From assembly GCA_934569195.1 (NCBI GenBank), contig CAKTKB010000013.1:1-21141 (forward strand): a stretch of DNA of 21,141 bases. Direction: 5' to 3'. Each line of letters begins with the position of its first letter. Within the stretch, counting starts at the first letter, position 1. The DNA comes from an uncultured Oscillospiraceae bacterium. Its GTDB lineage: Bacteria; Bacillota; Clostridia; Oscillospirales; Oscillospiraceae. Below, piece by piece: positions 14,706 to 21,141 of this stretch. The notes under the pieces are model-generated. The model had not been told where the DNA came from. It saw nothing but the letters and a program-made list of their open reading frames with translations, and did no database searches. Position numbers and translations under genes: made by a program.

Positions 14706-14740
14706 TAAAAAATGGCTGCCACCGCAGGAGGCGATGGCAG
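14706..14740 (-). terminator. Rho-independent terminator between murA and cysE, with anti-Shine-Dalgarno loop
   Basis: On the minus strand CTGCCATCGC and GCGGTGGCAG form a 10-bp stem (one T-G wobble) around a CTCCT loop, then CCA and six T residues (14712-14707). It lies 6 nt after the murA stop codon. The loop and flanking stem bases read CCTCCTGC (14731-14724), perfectly complementary to GCAGGAGG (14703-14696), the ribosome binding site of cysE, so the hairpin could also interact with translation of the next gene. Confidence 0.75.
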
Positions 14741-14746
14741 TGCGGT

Positions 14747-16018
14747 TTATTCTTCGTCTTCGATTCGGCGTATTCGCGCACCCAATCCGGCCAGCTTGTC
14801 GATCAGATGCTCATAGCCGCGCTCTACAAAGTGTGTGTTTTCCACAATGGTGGTGCCGTCTGCGGCCAGACCGGCAATGATGAGCGCAGCTCCGGCCCGC
14901 AGATCCCGGGCGGAAACGGTGGACCCGTGGAGCGCATCGACGCCAATAATGGTGGCGGTTTTTCCGTTGATCTGGATGTTTGCCCCCATACTCTGAAGCT
15001 CTGTGCAGTAGCCGAAGAAGCGGGTTTCATAGACGCTCTCGGTGATACGGCTGACGCCGGATGCCAGCGTCATGCAGACGCAGATCTGGGCCTGCATATC
15101 GGTGGGGAAGCCCGGATAGGGCATGGTCTTAACGGTAGCGCGGCGCAGCCGCTGAGTGCTGATGACCCGGATGGCATCGTCATAGTTGATGATCCGGGCG
15201 CCCATTTCCTGGATCTTGGTGGTAATGCAGTCCATATGCTTCGGAATCACATTTTTGACCAGGACATTGCCGCCGGCCGCGGCAACTGCGGCGATATAGG
15301 TCCCTGCCTCGATCTGGTCCGGGATGATGGCATAGCTGCCGCTGCGCAGACCGTTGACGCCGCGAATTTTCACGGTGTCGGTTCCGGCGCCGGAGATGCG
15401 CGCCCCCATGGTGTTCAGAAAGTTTGCCAGGTCGACAATGTGCGGCTCTTTGGCGGCATTTTCGATAATGGTCTGCCCCGGGGTCAGGGTCGCCGCCAGC
15501 ATGATATTCACCGTGGCGCCGACGCTTACAACATCCAGGCTGATGCGGCTGCCCTGCAGACCGGACGGGCCTGTCTCAAGGGCGACATATTCATCATCCT
15601 CATCCACATCGGCACCGAGGGCGGTAAAGCCCTTGATATGCTGATCGATGGGGCGGGAGGCAAAGTTGCAGCCGCCGGGAAGGGCAACGTGCGCACGGCC
15701 AAACCGGCCGAGCATCGCGCCCATCAGGTAATAGCTTGCCCGTATTTTTTTGACCAGGGCGGGATCCGGCTGGGAATAGGAAAGACCGGCGCAGCAGATT
15801 ACGACGGTGGAGGCATCCTCCCAGGATACGGACGCACCCATTTTTTCCAGAATACGCAGAAGAATGTGTACGTCGGAGATATCCGGGACGTTCTCAATCC
15901 GGCAGGTGCCGTTTACCAAGAGAGCGGCCGGAAGGATAGCGACGGCGGCATTTTTTGCGCCGCTGATGGTGACTTCGCCATTGAGCGCGGTGCCGCCGTG
16001 AATTTCGTATTTAGCCAA
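14747..16018 (-). CDS. murA: UDP-N-acetylglucosamine 1-carboxyvinyltransferase
   Basis: This 423-residue cytoplasmic enzyme transfers enolpyruvate from phosphoenolpyruvate to UDP-GlcNAc, the first committed step of peptidoglycan synthesis. Key marks are SGAKNAA with Lys22 and Asn23, KIRASYYLMG with Arg93, and LPGGCNFASRPIDQHIKGF with the catalytic, fosfomycin-reactive Cys117. Repeated LxxxGA units and TDMQAQ (substrate loop region) also fit. Full length is present. The start codon is TTG at 16018, with AGGAGAGG 7 nt upstream; there is no in-frame ATG nearby, and the encoded start MAKYEIHGG is the conserved N-terminus. Firmicutes often carry two murA genes; whether this is the main or second copy cannot be told. 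It has its own promoter at 16061-16089 and a terminator after the stop. Confidence 0.96.
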   Translation of the reverse strand: MAKYEIHGGTALNGEVTISGAKNAAVAILPAALLVNGTCRIENVPDISDVHILLRILEKMGASVSWEDASTVVICCAGLSYSQPDPALVKKIRASYYLMGAMLGRFGRAHVALPGGCNFASRPIDQHIKGFTALGADVDEDDEYVALETGPSGLQGSRISLDVVSVGATVNIMLAATLTPGQTIIENAAKEPHIVDLANFLNTMGARISGAGTDTVKIRGVNGLRSGSYAIIPDQIEAGTYIAAVAAAGGNVLVKNVIPKHMDCITTKIQEMGARIINYDDAIRVISTQRLRRATVKTMPYPGFPTDMQAQICVCMTLASGVSRITESVYETRFFGYCTELQSMGANIQINGKTATIIGVDALHGSTVSARDLRAGAALIIAGLAADGTTIVENTHFVERGYEHLIDKLAGLGARIRRIEDEE

Positions 16019-16060
16019 GGAATATCCTCTCCTTGCGAAGTGATTCAGTCAAACACACTA

Positions 16061-16089
16061 TTTATATCATAAAACTTGTGGACTGTAAA
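16061..16089 (-). promoter_or_regulatory. Predicted sigma-A promoter of murA
   Basis: On the minus strand TTTACA (16089-16084) is followed after 17 bases by TATAAA (16066-16061), with TGA just before the -10 box (extended -10). Transcription would start near 16054, about 36 nt before the TTG start codon. Confidence 0.7.
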
Positions 16090-16131
16090 GGCAAATTTCC
16101 GATTCCGGCTGCATAATCCTGAAAAAAAGGG

Positions 16132-16153
16132 AAAAAACCGGGTGAAACGACCC
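16132..16153 (-). terminator. Weak terminator-like hairpin after the rRNA methyltransferase gene
   Basis: On the minus strand GGGT and ACCC (16153-16150 with 16143-16140) form a 4-bp stem, then CGG-free spacing of two bases leads into six T residues (16137-16132). The stem is short, so termination would be partial at best, and read-through into murA is likely. Confidence 0.3.
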
Positions 16154-16173
16154 AATTTGCGGGGAGCGGAGAC

Positions 16174-17466
16174 TCAGCGGCGCAGCCCCTTGGGGTAATG
16201 GTTTTTCAGAACGGAACCGTCTGCCTTCCCCCAGCCGATGGGATAATCGTCCGCCTTTACCAGGCACCAGCCCCGGGCGCGGCAGGGGAGAACGTCGCCA
16301 TGAAGGTAGGCGCGCATCTCCGGACCGAGAGCGGGGAGCTGCAGCTCGCATCCGCAGCCGGGCAGCCAGAGGGCCAGGGCGTGGGCCGGTTCCAGGCGGT
16401 TGGGCTTCAGACTACCCAGCTCCAGGCCGGGACGGAGGACCTTCAGGCCGGAAAGCTGAGGAAGCTCCCGGGGAACCCAGAAGAGGCTGCTTCCGAAGCG
16501 GAGCGCCTTCCCTTCTGGAAGGGAAATGCCCAGGGCAGAGGCAAATTCCGTCCACAGCGCCGGAAGCTCACTCCCGGGCGCTGCCTTCAGATGTGCATCG
16601 GGGGAACCGGTGCGGCGGCGGAGTACGGCTGCGAAATGCCCCTCTCCCAGCAGCTTGTGGGGCCAGAGACGGTACATTCCCGGCCCGGAACAGCTGAACC
16701 AGGGAGCGTCCACGGGGTCCGGTTCAAAGTCCGGGTGATGCTGAAGAAAATGCTCTACGACCCGTTCGTTCTCCTCCGGTGCAAAAGTGCAGGTGGAATA
16801 CACCAGCCGCCCGCCCGGGCGCACCATTTCGGCTGCATGGGCGAGAATCTCGGTTTGCCGTCTGGCGCACATGGCGACGGTTTCCTGACTCCAGTCCGTG
16901 ACGGCTGCCTCTTCCTTTCGGAACATACCCTCCCCGGAGCAGGGCGCATCCACGAGAACCCGGTCAAATTGCCCGGGAAAGCGCAGCGCCAGAGCGGCGG
17001 GGGTTTCATTGGTAACCAGGGCGTTGGCGATACCCAGACGCTCTATGTTGCGGGAAAGAATTTTTGCGCGCTGGGGATGAAATTCGTTGCACAGCAGCAG
17101 GCCGCGGCCGCCCATCCGTCCGGCAATCTGGGTGCTTTTCCCGCCGGGGGCGGCGCACAGGTCGCAGACCCACTCCCCCGGCTGAGGGTCCAGCAGAGCA
17201 ACGGGAGCCATGGCGCTGGCTTCCTGTAAATAGTATACGCCTGCTTCGTGGTAGGGGTGCAGCCCGGGACGGGCATCGGGGTCATAGTAATAGCCCGTCG
17301 GCTCCCAGGGAACCGGCTCCAGAAGAAAGGGAAGCGCGGACGGCGGGACTTTTGCCGGGTTTAAGCGCAGGGCAACGGCCCGGGGACGGTCCAGACTTGC
17401 CAGATAAGCGGGATAGTCCGGCCCCAATTGGGCCTGCATCCGCGCAAGGAATGCTTGTGGCAGCAT
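16174..17466 (-). CDS. RsmB/NOP family (RsmF-like) 16S rRNA cytosine-C5 methyltransferase
   Basis: This 430-residue protein is a SAM-dependent RNA m5C methyltransferase. The SAM-binding motif I is DLCAAPGGK (102-110). The two cysteines of the NOP2/Sun mechanism are visible: Cys176 in VDAPCSGEGMF (releasing base) and the nucleophile Cys226 in YSTCTFAPEENE. After about 280 comes a C-terminal region of the RsmF/PUA-like type, ending in GWGKADGSVLKNHYPKG, which supports RsmF (YebU) rather than RsmB. Length matches clostridial RsmF-like proteins. GAGGAGG lies 7 nt before the ATG. Adenine deaminase is encoded 69 nt upstream on the same strand, with no promoter or terminator evident between, so the two may share a transcript. 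The exact rRNA position modified is not readable from sequence, and I leave the symbol blank. Confidence 0.88.
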   Translation of the reverse strand: MLPQAFLARMQAQLGPDYPAYLASLDRPRAVALRLNPAKVPPSALPFLLEPVPWEPTGYYYDPDARPGLHPYHEAGVYYLQEASAMAPVALLDPQPGEWVCDLCAAPGGKSTQIAGRMGGRGLLLCNEFHPQRAKILSRNIERLGIANALVTNETPAALALRFPGQFDRVLVDAPCSGEGMFRKEEAAVTDWSQETVAMCARRQTEILAHAAEMVRPGGRLVYSTCTFAPEENERVVEHFLQHHPDFEPDPVDAPWFSCSGPGMYRLWPHKLLGEGHFAAVLRRRTGSPDAHLKAAPGSELPALWTEFASALGISLPEGKALRFGSSLFWVPRELPQLSGLKVLRPGLELGSLKPNRLEPAHALALWLPGCGCELQLPALGPEMRAYLHGDVLPCRARGWCLVKADDYPIGWGKADGSVLKNHYPKGLRR

Positions 17467-17535
17467 GGGAAAACCTCCTCGTTGTGGGTAAGAACCGCCC
17501 GGGTGCCGTGTGGCGGCAGCCGGGCAGTGCGGGGA

Positions 17536-19266
17536 TCAGATGTATTGCTGGGTGGTGACGTCCAGAACACCCCGCGTGGTCAGACGCAGGGTGGGAATAA
17601 CCGGCAGGCTCATGAAGGACAGCGTCATAAACGGATCGATACCGGCCCCGACACCAAGGGTGTGGGCGGCTGCCTTGGCCTGCTCCAGCAGGGCATTTAC
17701 CCGCGGCAGGGGCTGCTCGCTCATCAGTCCGGCAATCTCCAAGGGCAGCTCCGCCAGAATTTCCCCATCGGCCACGACCACAATGCCGCCCCGATTTTCT
17801 GCAATTCGGTTGGCGGCGACGGCCATATCCGAGTCGTTTGCGCCGACGCAGATGATGTTGTGGCTGTCGTGGGCGACGCTGGTGGCGACGGCTCCTCGCT
17901 TGAGTCCGTACCCCTTCAGGTAGCCGATTCCGATATGATGGGTGTTCTTGTGCCGCTCGATGACGGCCATTTTCAGGATGTCCTGGCGGATGTCCACGGC
18001 CTGAGCGTATCCGCAGTCCTGCGTAACGATCTGCCCCGGGATCATGCCGATGACACCTCTGCGGCGGGCTTCGGTAAAGTCATCGGCGTGGAGCACAGGC
18101 AGATGGAAGGTGTTGTGCGCCTGCTCCTGCAAATGGGGAGCGATCTCCGGCGCAGGGAAAGGAACGACGTTTCCTTCACTGTAAACGAGACGGCCCTTTT
18201 TGTACACGGTGGTGACGTGAAAATCCTTCAGATCCTCCACAATGGCAAAATCGGCCAGATAGCCCGGCGCAATGGCGCCGCGATTGTTCAGCAGGAAGTA
18301 CCGGGCGGCATGGTGGCAGGCAACCTGAACGGTCCGGATAGGGTCCGCGCCCATGGCCACGGCCTGGCGGCAGATGTAGTCGATGTGCCCCTTCTCCAAT
18401 AGATCGTTGGGGTGCTTGTCGTCCGTACAGAACATACAGCGGCTGTAGTATTTTTCGCTCAGCAGGGGCATAAGCGCCTCCAGATTGCGGGCGGCGGTGC
18501 CCTCCCGGATCATGATGAACTGGCCGCGGCGCAGCTTTTCCAGGGCGTCCGTAACGTCTGCGCATTCGTGGTCGGAGTAGACGCCTGCGGCGATATAGGC
18601 ATTCAGATCGTTTCCCCGCAGACCGGGCGCGTGGCCGTCAATTTTTTTGTGATGGGCCTGAGAGGCAACGATTTTGGCGACGGTAGCGCCGTCGGCTGCA
18701 ATAATCCCTGGGTAATTCATCATTTCTGCCAGACCCTGCACTCTGGGATGCTCAAAGAAGCTGTCAATATCCCGGTAGTCCAGGTTGGCCCCGCTTTCGT
18801 CCATGGGAGAGGCGGGGACGCAGGAGGGAATCATAAAGCGGACATCTACGGGCAGCCCTTCGGTCGCGGCAAGCATATAGTCAATGCCGTCCGTACCCAT
18901 GACGTTGGTGATCTCGTGGGGGTCGGTAATTACGGTGGTGGTTCCGTGGGGAAGCACGGCCCGGGCAAATTCTGCGGGGCTGACCAGGCTGGACTCCAGG
19001 TGAATATGCGCGTCAATAAAGCCGGGACAGACAATCTTGCCCCGCATATCGACCTCGGCCTTGCCCTGATAGCTGCCCAGTCCGACAATCAGGCCCTCTG
19101 CTACGGCGATATCTCCGGTATCCAGTTCTCCGGAGAACACATCCACATAGGTAGCGTTTTTCAGCACCAGGTCCGCCTTTTCACGGCCGGCGGCCACATC
19201 GATGATACGCTGCTTTTTGATCAGCTTTCGATTTATTTTTCCGGACCAGCTTTCTGTATAGCCCAT
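17536..19266 (-). CDS. ade: Adenine deaminase
   Basis: This 576-residue amidohydrolase converts adenine to hypoxanthine and ammonia for purine salvage. The length equals that of Bacillus subtilis AdeC. The metal-binding HIH motif is in PGFIDAHIHLESS (His87, His89). Other family blocks are HGTTTVITDPHEI, DGHAPGLRG, SDHEC, CTDDKHPND and AHDSHNIICVGAND in the C-terminal part. The ATG at 19266 is preceded by AAAGGG with a spacer of about 9-10 nt; an in-frame GTG 9 nt earlier is possible, and a longer frame to 19326 would start inside the promoter. The gene has its own promoter. I looked for a purine riboswitch in the roughly 50-nt leader and the sequence is too short to hold one. Confidence 0.95.
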   Translation of the reverse strand: MGYTESWSGKINRKLIKKQRIIDVAAGREKADLVLKNATYVDVFSGELDTGDIAVAEGLIVGLGSYQGKAEVDMRGKIVCPGFIDAHIHLESSLVSPAEFARAVLPHGTTTVITDPHEITNVMGTDGIDYMLAATEGLPVDVRFMIPSCVPASPMDESGANLDYRDIDSFFEHPRVQGLAEMMNYPGIIAADGATVAKIVASQAHHKKIDGHAPGLRGNDLNAYIAAGVYSDHECADVTDALEKLRRGQFIMIREGTAARNLEALMPLLSEKYYSRCMFCTDDKHPNDLLEKGHIDYICRQAVAMGADPIRTVQVACHHAARYFLLNNRGAIAPGYLADFAIVEDLKDFHVTTVYKKGRLVYSEGNVVPFPAPEIAPHLQEQAHNTFHLPVLHADDFTEARRRGVIGMIPGQIVTQDCGYAQAVDIRQDILKMAVIERHKNTHHIGIGYLKGYGLKRGAVATSVAHDSHNIICVGANDSDMAVAANRIAENRGGIVVVADGEILAELPLEIAGLMSEQPLPRVNALLEQAKAAAHTLGVGAGIDPFMTLSFMSLPVIPTLRLTTRGVLDVTTQQYI

Positions 19267-19316
19267 TTTTTTCACCCTTTGCAGTTCATTTACAGGGAAA
19301 CCCCTTGTATACTGCC

Positions 19317-19345
19317 ATCTTATCACGGTGGAAAGAAAAAGTAAA
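19317..19345 (-). promoter_or_regulatory. Predicted sigma-A promoter of ade
   Basis: On the minus strand TTTACT (19345-19340) is followed after 17 bases by TAAGAT (19322-19317), with TGA just before the -10 box. It is the minus-strand promoter in the 353-bp gap between ade and the sugar transferase gene. The rest of that gap holds two plus-strand promoters and no gene I would accept. Confidence 0.6.
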
Positions 19346-19399
19346 TTGGATTTTCTGCCGTGTGGCGGTCAAAATGGCAGCCGGAGGAATGAAATTGCA

Positions 19400-19428
19400 T
19401 TGACAAAGGGAGTGGCATGTTGTAAAAT
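19400..19428 (+). promoter_or_regulatory. Distal promoter of the sugar transferase gene
   Basis: TTGACA (19400-19405) and TAAAAT (19423-19428) are separated by 17 bases, an almost consensus sigma-A promoter. The transcript would start near 19435 and have a 185-nt leader if it continues to the gene at 19620. Confidence 0.7.
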
Positions 19429-19500
19429 GAAAAAAGATTATGGAGATTCGATAATTTCGCCTTTGCCAAAGTTGGAAAAAGTTTATTTTATCATCCCCTC

Positions 19501-19529
19501 TTGCGAATTCGGGCGCAGGCTGTTATAAT
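19501..19529 (+). promoter_or_regulatory. Proximal promoter of the sugar transferase gene
   Basis: TTGCGA (19501-19506) and a perfect TATAAT (19524-19529) are separated by 17 bases, with TGT just before the -10 box. It lies exactly 101 bp after the distal promoter, and a CTTTG-C-CAAAG palindrome (19461-19471) stands between them. Confidence 0.75.
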
Positions 19530-19619
19530 GGGGTCTGCTTTGGCATATCGAGGCGAAGAGAAAGAAAATGCTTACCCAGGTGCCGTCTTATGGGCGGACA
19601 TGGGAGAAAGAGGGTTTTT

Positions 19620-20297
19620 ATGCAGACGGTGGATGCACCGCAGAGACAGGCACAGCCGGTGGAAAAGACGGTTCCGCCATTGAAGCAAAAGCCTGTTTAC
19701 GATTTTTTCAAACGTCTGTTTGATCTTGTATTGTCTGCGCTGGCGCTGATTTTGCTCTCGCCGGTATTCCTGGGCGTTGCGATTGCAATTAAGCGGGAAG
19801 ACGGGGGAAAGGTTATCTATGCGCAGACCCGGCTGACCAAGGGCGGACGGGAGTTCAAAATGTATAAGTTCCGTTCCATGTGCCCGAACGCGGAGGAAAA
19901 GCTGGCGGAGCTTATGGCCCGCAATGAGATGACCGGCCCGGCCTTTAAGCTGACGGACGACCCCAGAGTAACGAAGGTGGGGCATTTCATCCGCAAGACC
20001 AGCATAGACGAGCTTCCGCAGCTCATCAACATCCTGCGGGGGGATATGTCCATTATCGGGCCGCGACCGCCGCTGCCGCGGGAGGTTGCGCAGTACACCC
20101 CCTACCAGATGCACCGGCTGGATGTAAAGACGGGGCTGGCATGTTACCATGAGTGTCAGGGGCGCAGCGACTCCCACGATTTTGACCAATGGGTGGAGTC
20201 GGATCTGAAATACATCCGGGAGCGGAGCCTGCTTACGGATCTGAAGGTTATTTTCTGGACCGTTCGGGTGGTTTTCACCGGAGAGGGTGCCGTTTGA
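19620..20297 (+). CDS. Sugar transferase (bacterial phosphoglycosyl transferase, polyprenyl-phosphate type)
   Basis: This 225-residue protein belongs to the bacterial sugar transferase family, which moves a sugar-1-phosphate from a UDP-sugar to undecaprenyl phosphate to start an envelope polysaccharide or glycan. One hydrophobic segment (residues 36-58) fits the re-entrant helix of the small monotopic type. Family blocks are KMYKFRSM (80-87), then RKTSIDELPQL with the catalytic Asp130-Glu131 pair, then RGDMSIIGPRPPL, and a C-terminal GLACYHECQGRSD where many relatives have a GLTCIWQ.SGR-like pattern. The large N-terminal membrane domain of WbaP/CpsE-type enzymes is absent. The start at 19620 has AGAGGG 5 nt upstream; an in-frame ATG at 19590 would add 10 residues and is also possible. 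The gene stands alone between two promoters and a terminator, with no other glycan genes near it. The sugar is unknown. Confidence 0.88.
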   Translation: MQTVDAPQRQAQPVEKTVPPLKQKPVYDFFKRLFDLVLSALALILLSPVFLGVAIAIKREDGGKVIYAQTRLTKGGREFKMYKFRSMCPNAEEKLAELMARNEMTGPAFKLTDDPRVTKVGHFIRKTSIDELPQLINILRGDMSIIGPRPPLPREVAQYTPYQMHRLDVKTGLACYHECQGRSDSHDFDQWVESDLKYIRERSLLTDLKVIFWTVRVVFTGEGAV

Positions 20298-20306
20298 TCC
20301 ACGATA

Positions 20307-20354
20307 CGGCCGAATATCGGGGCGGATGCTCTGCCCGGGTATTCGGCTGTTTTT
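20307..20354 (+). terminator. Rho-independent terminator of the sugar transferase gene
   Basis: GCCGAATA and TATTCGGC (20309-20316 with 20340-20347) pair perfectly and extend outward by one wobble and one C-G pair. The interior can pair further (GGGC with GCCC). Five T residues follow (20350-20354). It starts 10 nt after the stop codon. Confidence 0.8.
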
Positions 20355-20451
20355 GTCTGCGGCGGGCGGCTCCCGGGAACGGGCGAACGCTTTTGGGGAC
20401 GGCGGTCCTGTGCAGAGCGTGCCATGTTTATGATCAGAGGAGGAAATGACG

Positions 20452-21006
20452 ATGGACCAGACAGAGCTTATCCGACTGGCGCGGGAGGCGGGGTTTTCCG
20501 CCGCAGTGCTCCCGGCTTCTCAGGTTCCGGTGGACGGAAAATTCCGGGCGTTCTGTGAAGAAAACCGCTGTGGCCAGTACCATGCGAATTATTCCTGCCC
20601 GCCGTTGTGTGGGAGCGTGGAACAGATGCACAGCCGGATCCTTGGCAGTGAGTTGGCACTGGTGCTGGAGACGCAGTGGCCAATCGACGGTTACCAGGAT
20701 ACGCAGGCCATTCGCCACGGGAAACAGGCGCATAACCGGGAAATGCTGCGGCTGAACGAGGCCCTTTGCGCAGACGGCTGGGTTGGAATCTGCGCAGGCG
20801 GCAGCTGCTGCGATCTGTGCGAGCCTTGCGCGCTCACCCGGGGGGATGCCTGCGTGCATCCGAAGGTGCAGTTTAGCTGCCTGTCGGCCTATTGTGTCGA
20901 TGTGGCGGAGCTGGCAAAGCGCTGCGGACTGGAATTTGCCTGGGATCAGAAGAGACTGTTCGTCTACAGCATGATCCTTCTGCGCAGACCCGGGTCCAAG
21001 GGATAA
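20452..21006 (+). CDS. DUF2284 family cysteine-rich metal-binding protein
   Basis: This 184-residue cytoplasmic protein resembles DUF2284, a family predicted to bind metal through conserved cysteines and with no established function. Cysteines cluster at residues 35, 40, 49 and 53 (YSCPPLC) and again in the second half, where CAGGSCCDLCEPC and later single cysteines recall an iron-sulfur or zinc site. No signal peptide or membrane segment is visible. The ATG at 20452 has AGGAGG at 20438-20443 with an 8-nt spacer; an ATG at 20446 is in frame but only 2 nt from that site. The gene lies between the terminator of the sugar transferase and its own terminator. I found no clear promoter; TATGAT at 20429-20434 lacks a matching -35 box. 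Confidence 0.8.
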   Translation: MDQTELIRLAREAGFSAAVLPASQVPVDGKFRAFCEENRCGQYHANYSCPPLCGSVEQMHSRILGSELALVLETQWPIDGYQDTQAIRHGKQAHNREMLRLNEALCADGWVGICAGGSCCDLCEPCALTRGDACVHPKVQFSCLSAYCVDVAELAKRCGLEFAWDQKRLFVYSMILLRRPGSKG

Positions 21007-21026
21007 AAGTTGAAATGCAGAAGAAG

Positions 21027-21062
21027 ATTCCCCCGTGCGGCGATAAGCAGGCACGGGGGAAT
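21027..21062 (+). terminator. Terminator of the DUF2284 gene
   Basis: ATTCCCCCGTGC and GCACGGGGGAAT form a perfect 12-bp stem with a 12-nt loop, 20 nt after the stop codon. The tail GGTTTGGTT has few T residues, but the stem is very strong. Confidence 0.7.
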
Positions 21063-21064
21063 GG

Positions 21065-21078
21065 TTTGGTTAACCAAA
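21065..21078. repeat. Perfect 14-bp palindrome
   Basis: TTTGGTTAACCAAA is its own reverse complement with no spacer. It lies exactly between the DUF2284 terminator and the next hairpin. It may be a protein-binding site or mark a junction between unrelated sequences. Confidence 0.55.
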
Positions 21079-21082
21079 GTCA

Positions 21083-21103
21083 ACCCCCGGCTATGCCGGG
21101 GGT
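21083..21103. repeat. Compact GC hairpin, possible subterminal end of an IS200/IS605-like element
   Basis: ACCCCCGGC and GCCGGGGGT form a perfect 9-bp stem with a 3-nt TAT loop. It is followed on the plus strand by seven A residues and has no T run on either strand, so it is not a typical terminator in either direction. Downstream lie GAGGAG (21122-21127) and an A-rich stretch, like the ribosome binding site of a gene beginning just past the window. A small hairpin shortly before a transposase start is how IS200/IS605 left ends look; the transposase itself is not in the window. Confidence 0.35.
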
Positions 21104-21141
21104 AAAAAAATAGCTTCCAGCGAGGAGTAAAGTAGACAAAG

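Noticed and set aside
19267..19316. Purine riboswitch before adenine deaminase
   Set aside because: Only about 50 nt lie between the predicted transcription start and the start codon, too short for the known aptamers, and the conserved junction sequences are absent.
19427..19528. Small frame of 33 codons before the sugar transferase
   Set aside because: The ATG overlaps the -10 box of the distal promoter, so it would not be on that transcript, and no ribosome binding site precedes it.
19568..19723. Small frame of about 51 codons overlapping the start of the sugar transferase in another frame
   Set aside because: It has a purine-rich stretch upstream but the product is low-complexity and overlaps conserved coding sequence.

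Overview
The window looks like chromosome from a GC-rich, low-motility-signature Firmicute of the gut Clostridia, most likely Oscillospiraceae/Ruminococcaceae-like. The reasons are a Spo0A sporulation regulator with 0A-box-like sites, strong AGGAGG ribosome binding sites, sigma-A type promoters, a bile salt hydrolase, and protein sequences that read as clostridial cluster IV. This placement is inference from recognition, not from a search. I see no tRNA, rRNA, CRISPR array or complete mobile element.

Layout. (1) 1-302: start of spo0A on the minus strand, cut by the window edge. It diverges from two peptidase genes on the plus strand, an M3 oligoendopeptidase (599-2356) and an M18 aminopeptidase (2372-3658). 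The divergent region holds a promoter for each side and two 0A-box-like sites. (2) 3659-5174: a lone carbohydrate-ABC-transporter ATPase of the UgpC/MsmK type with an unusual 118-nt leader and a strong terminator. (3) 5270-8164: a bile salt hydrolase and, 3 nt downstream, a lipoprotein L,D-transpeptidase. (4) 8287-12342: malQ-glgP, a maltodextrin/glycogen breakdown operon with its own promoter and a bidirectional terminator. (5) 12366-19266, minus strand: adenine deaminase, an RsmF-like rRNA methyltransferase, murA, serine O-acetyltransferase and a MATE transporter. (6) 19400-21062, plus strand: a stand-alone sugar (phosphoglycosyl) transferase behind two promoters, then a DUF2284 metal-binding protein, each closed by a terminator. 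(7) 21063-21141: a perfect palindrome and a compact hairpin that may be the edge of a neighbouring IS200/IS605-like element.

How the parts fit. UgpC, MalQ and GlgP would together energise uptake of maltodextrins and convert them to glucose and glucose-1-phosphate; no permease or binding protein is nearby, as expected for a shared ATPase. MurA, the L,D-transpeptidase and the sugar transferase act on the envelope. The bile salt hydrolase deals with host bile in the gut. Most of the window is ordinary core metabolism. The points most worth checking are the structured leader of ugpC with an orphan Shine-Dalgarno, the murA-cysE terminator whose loop is complementary to the cysE ribosome binding site, the 0A boxes at spo0A, the bile-salt-hydrolase/L,D-transpeptidase pair, and the hairpin cluster at the right edge.
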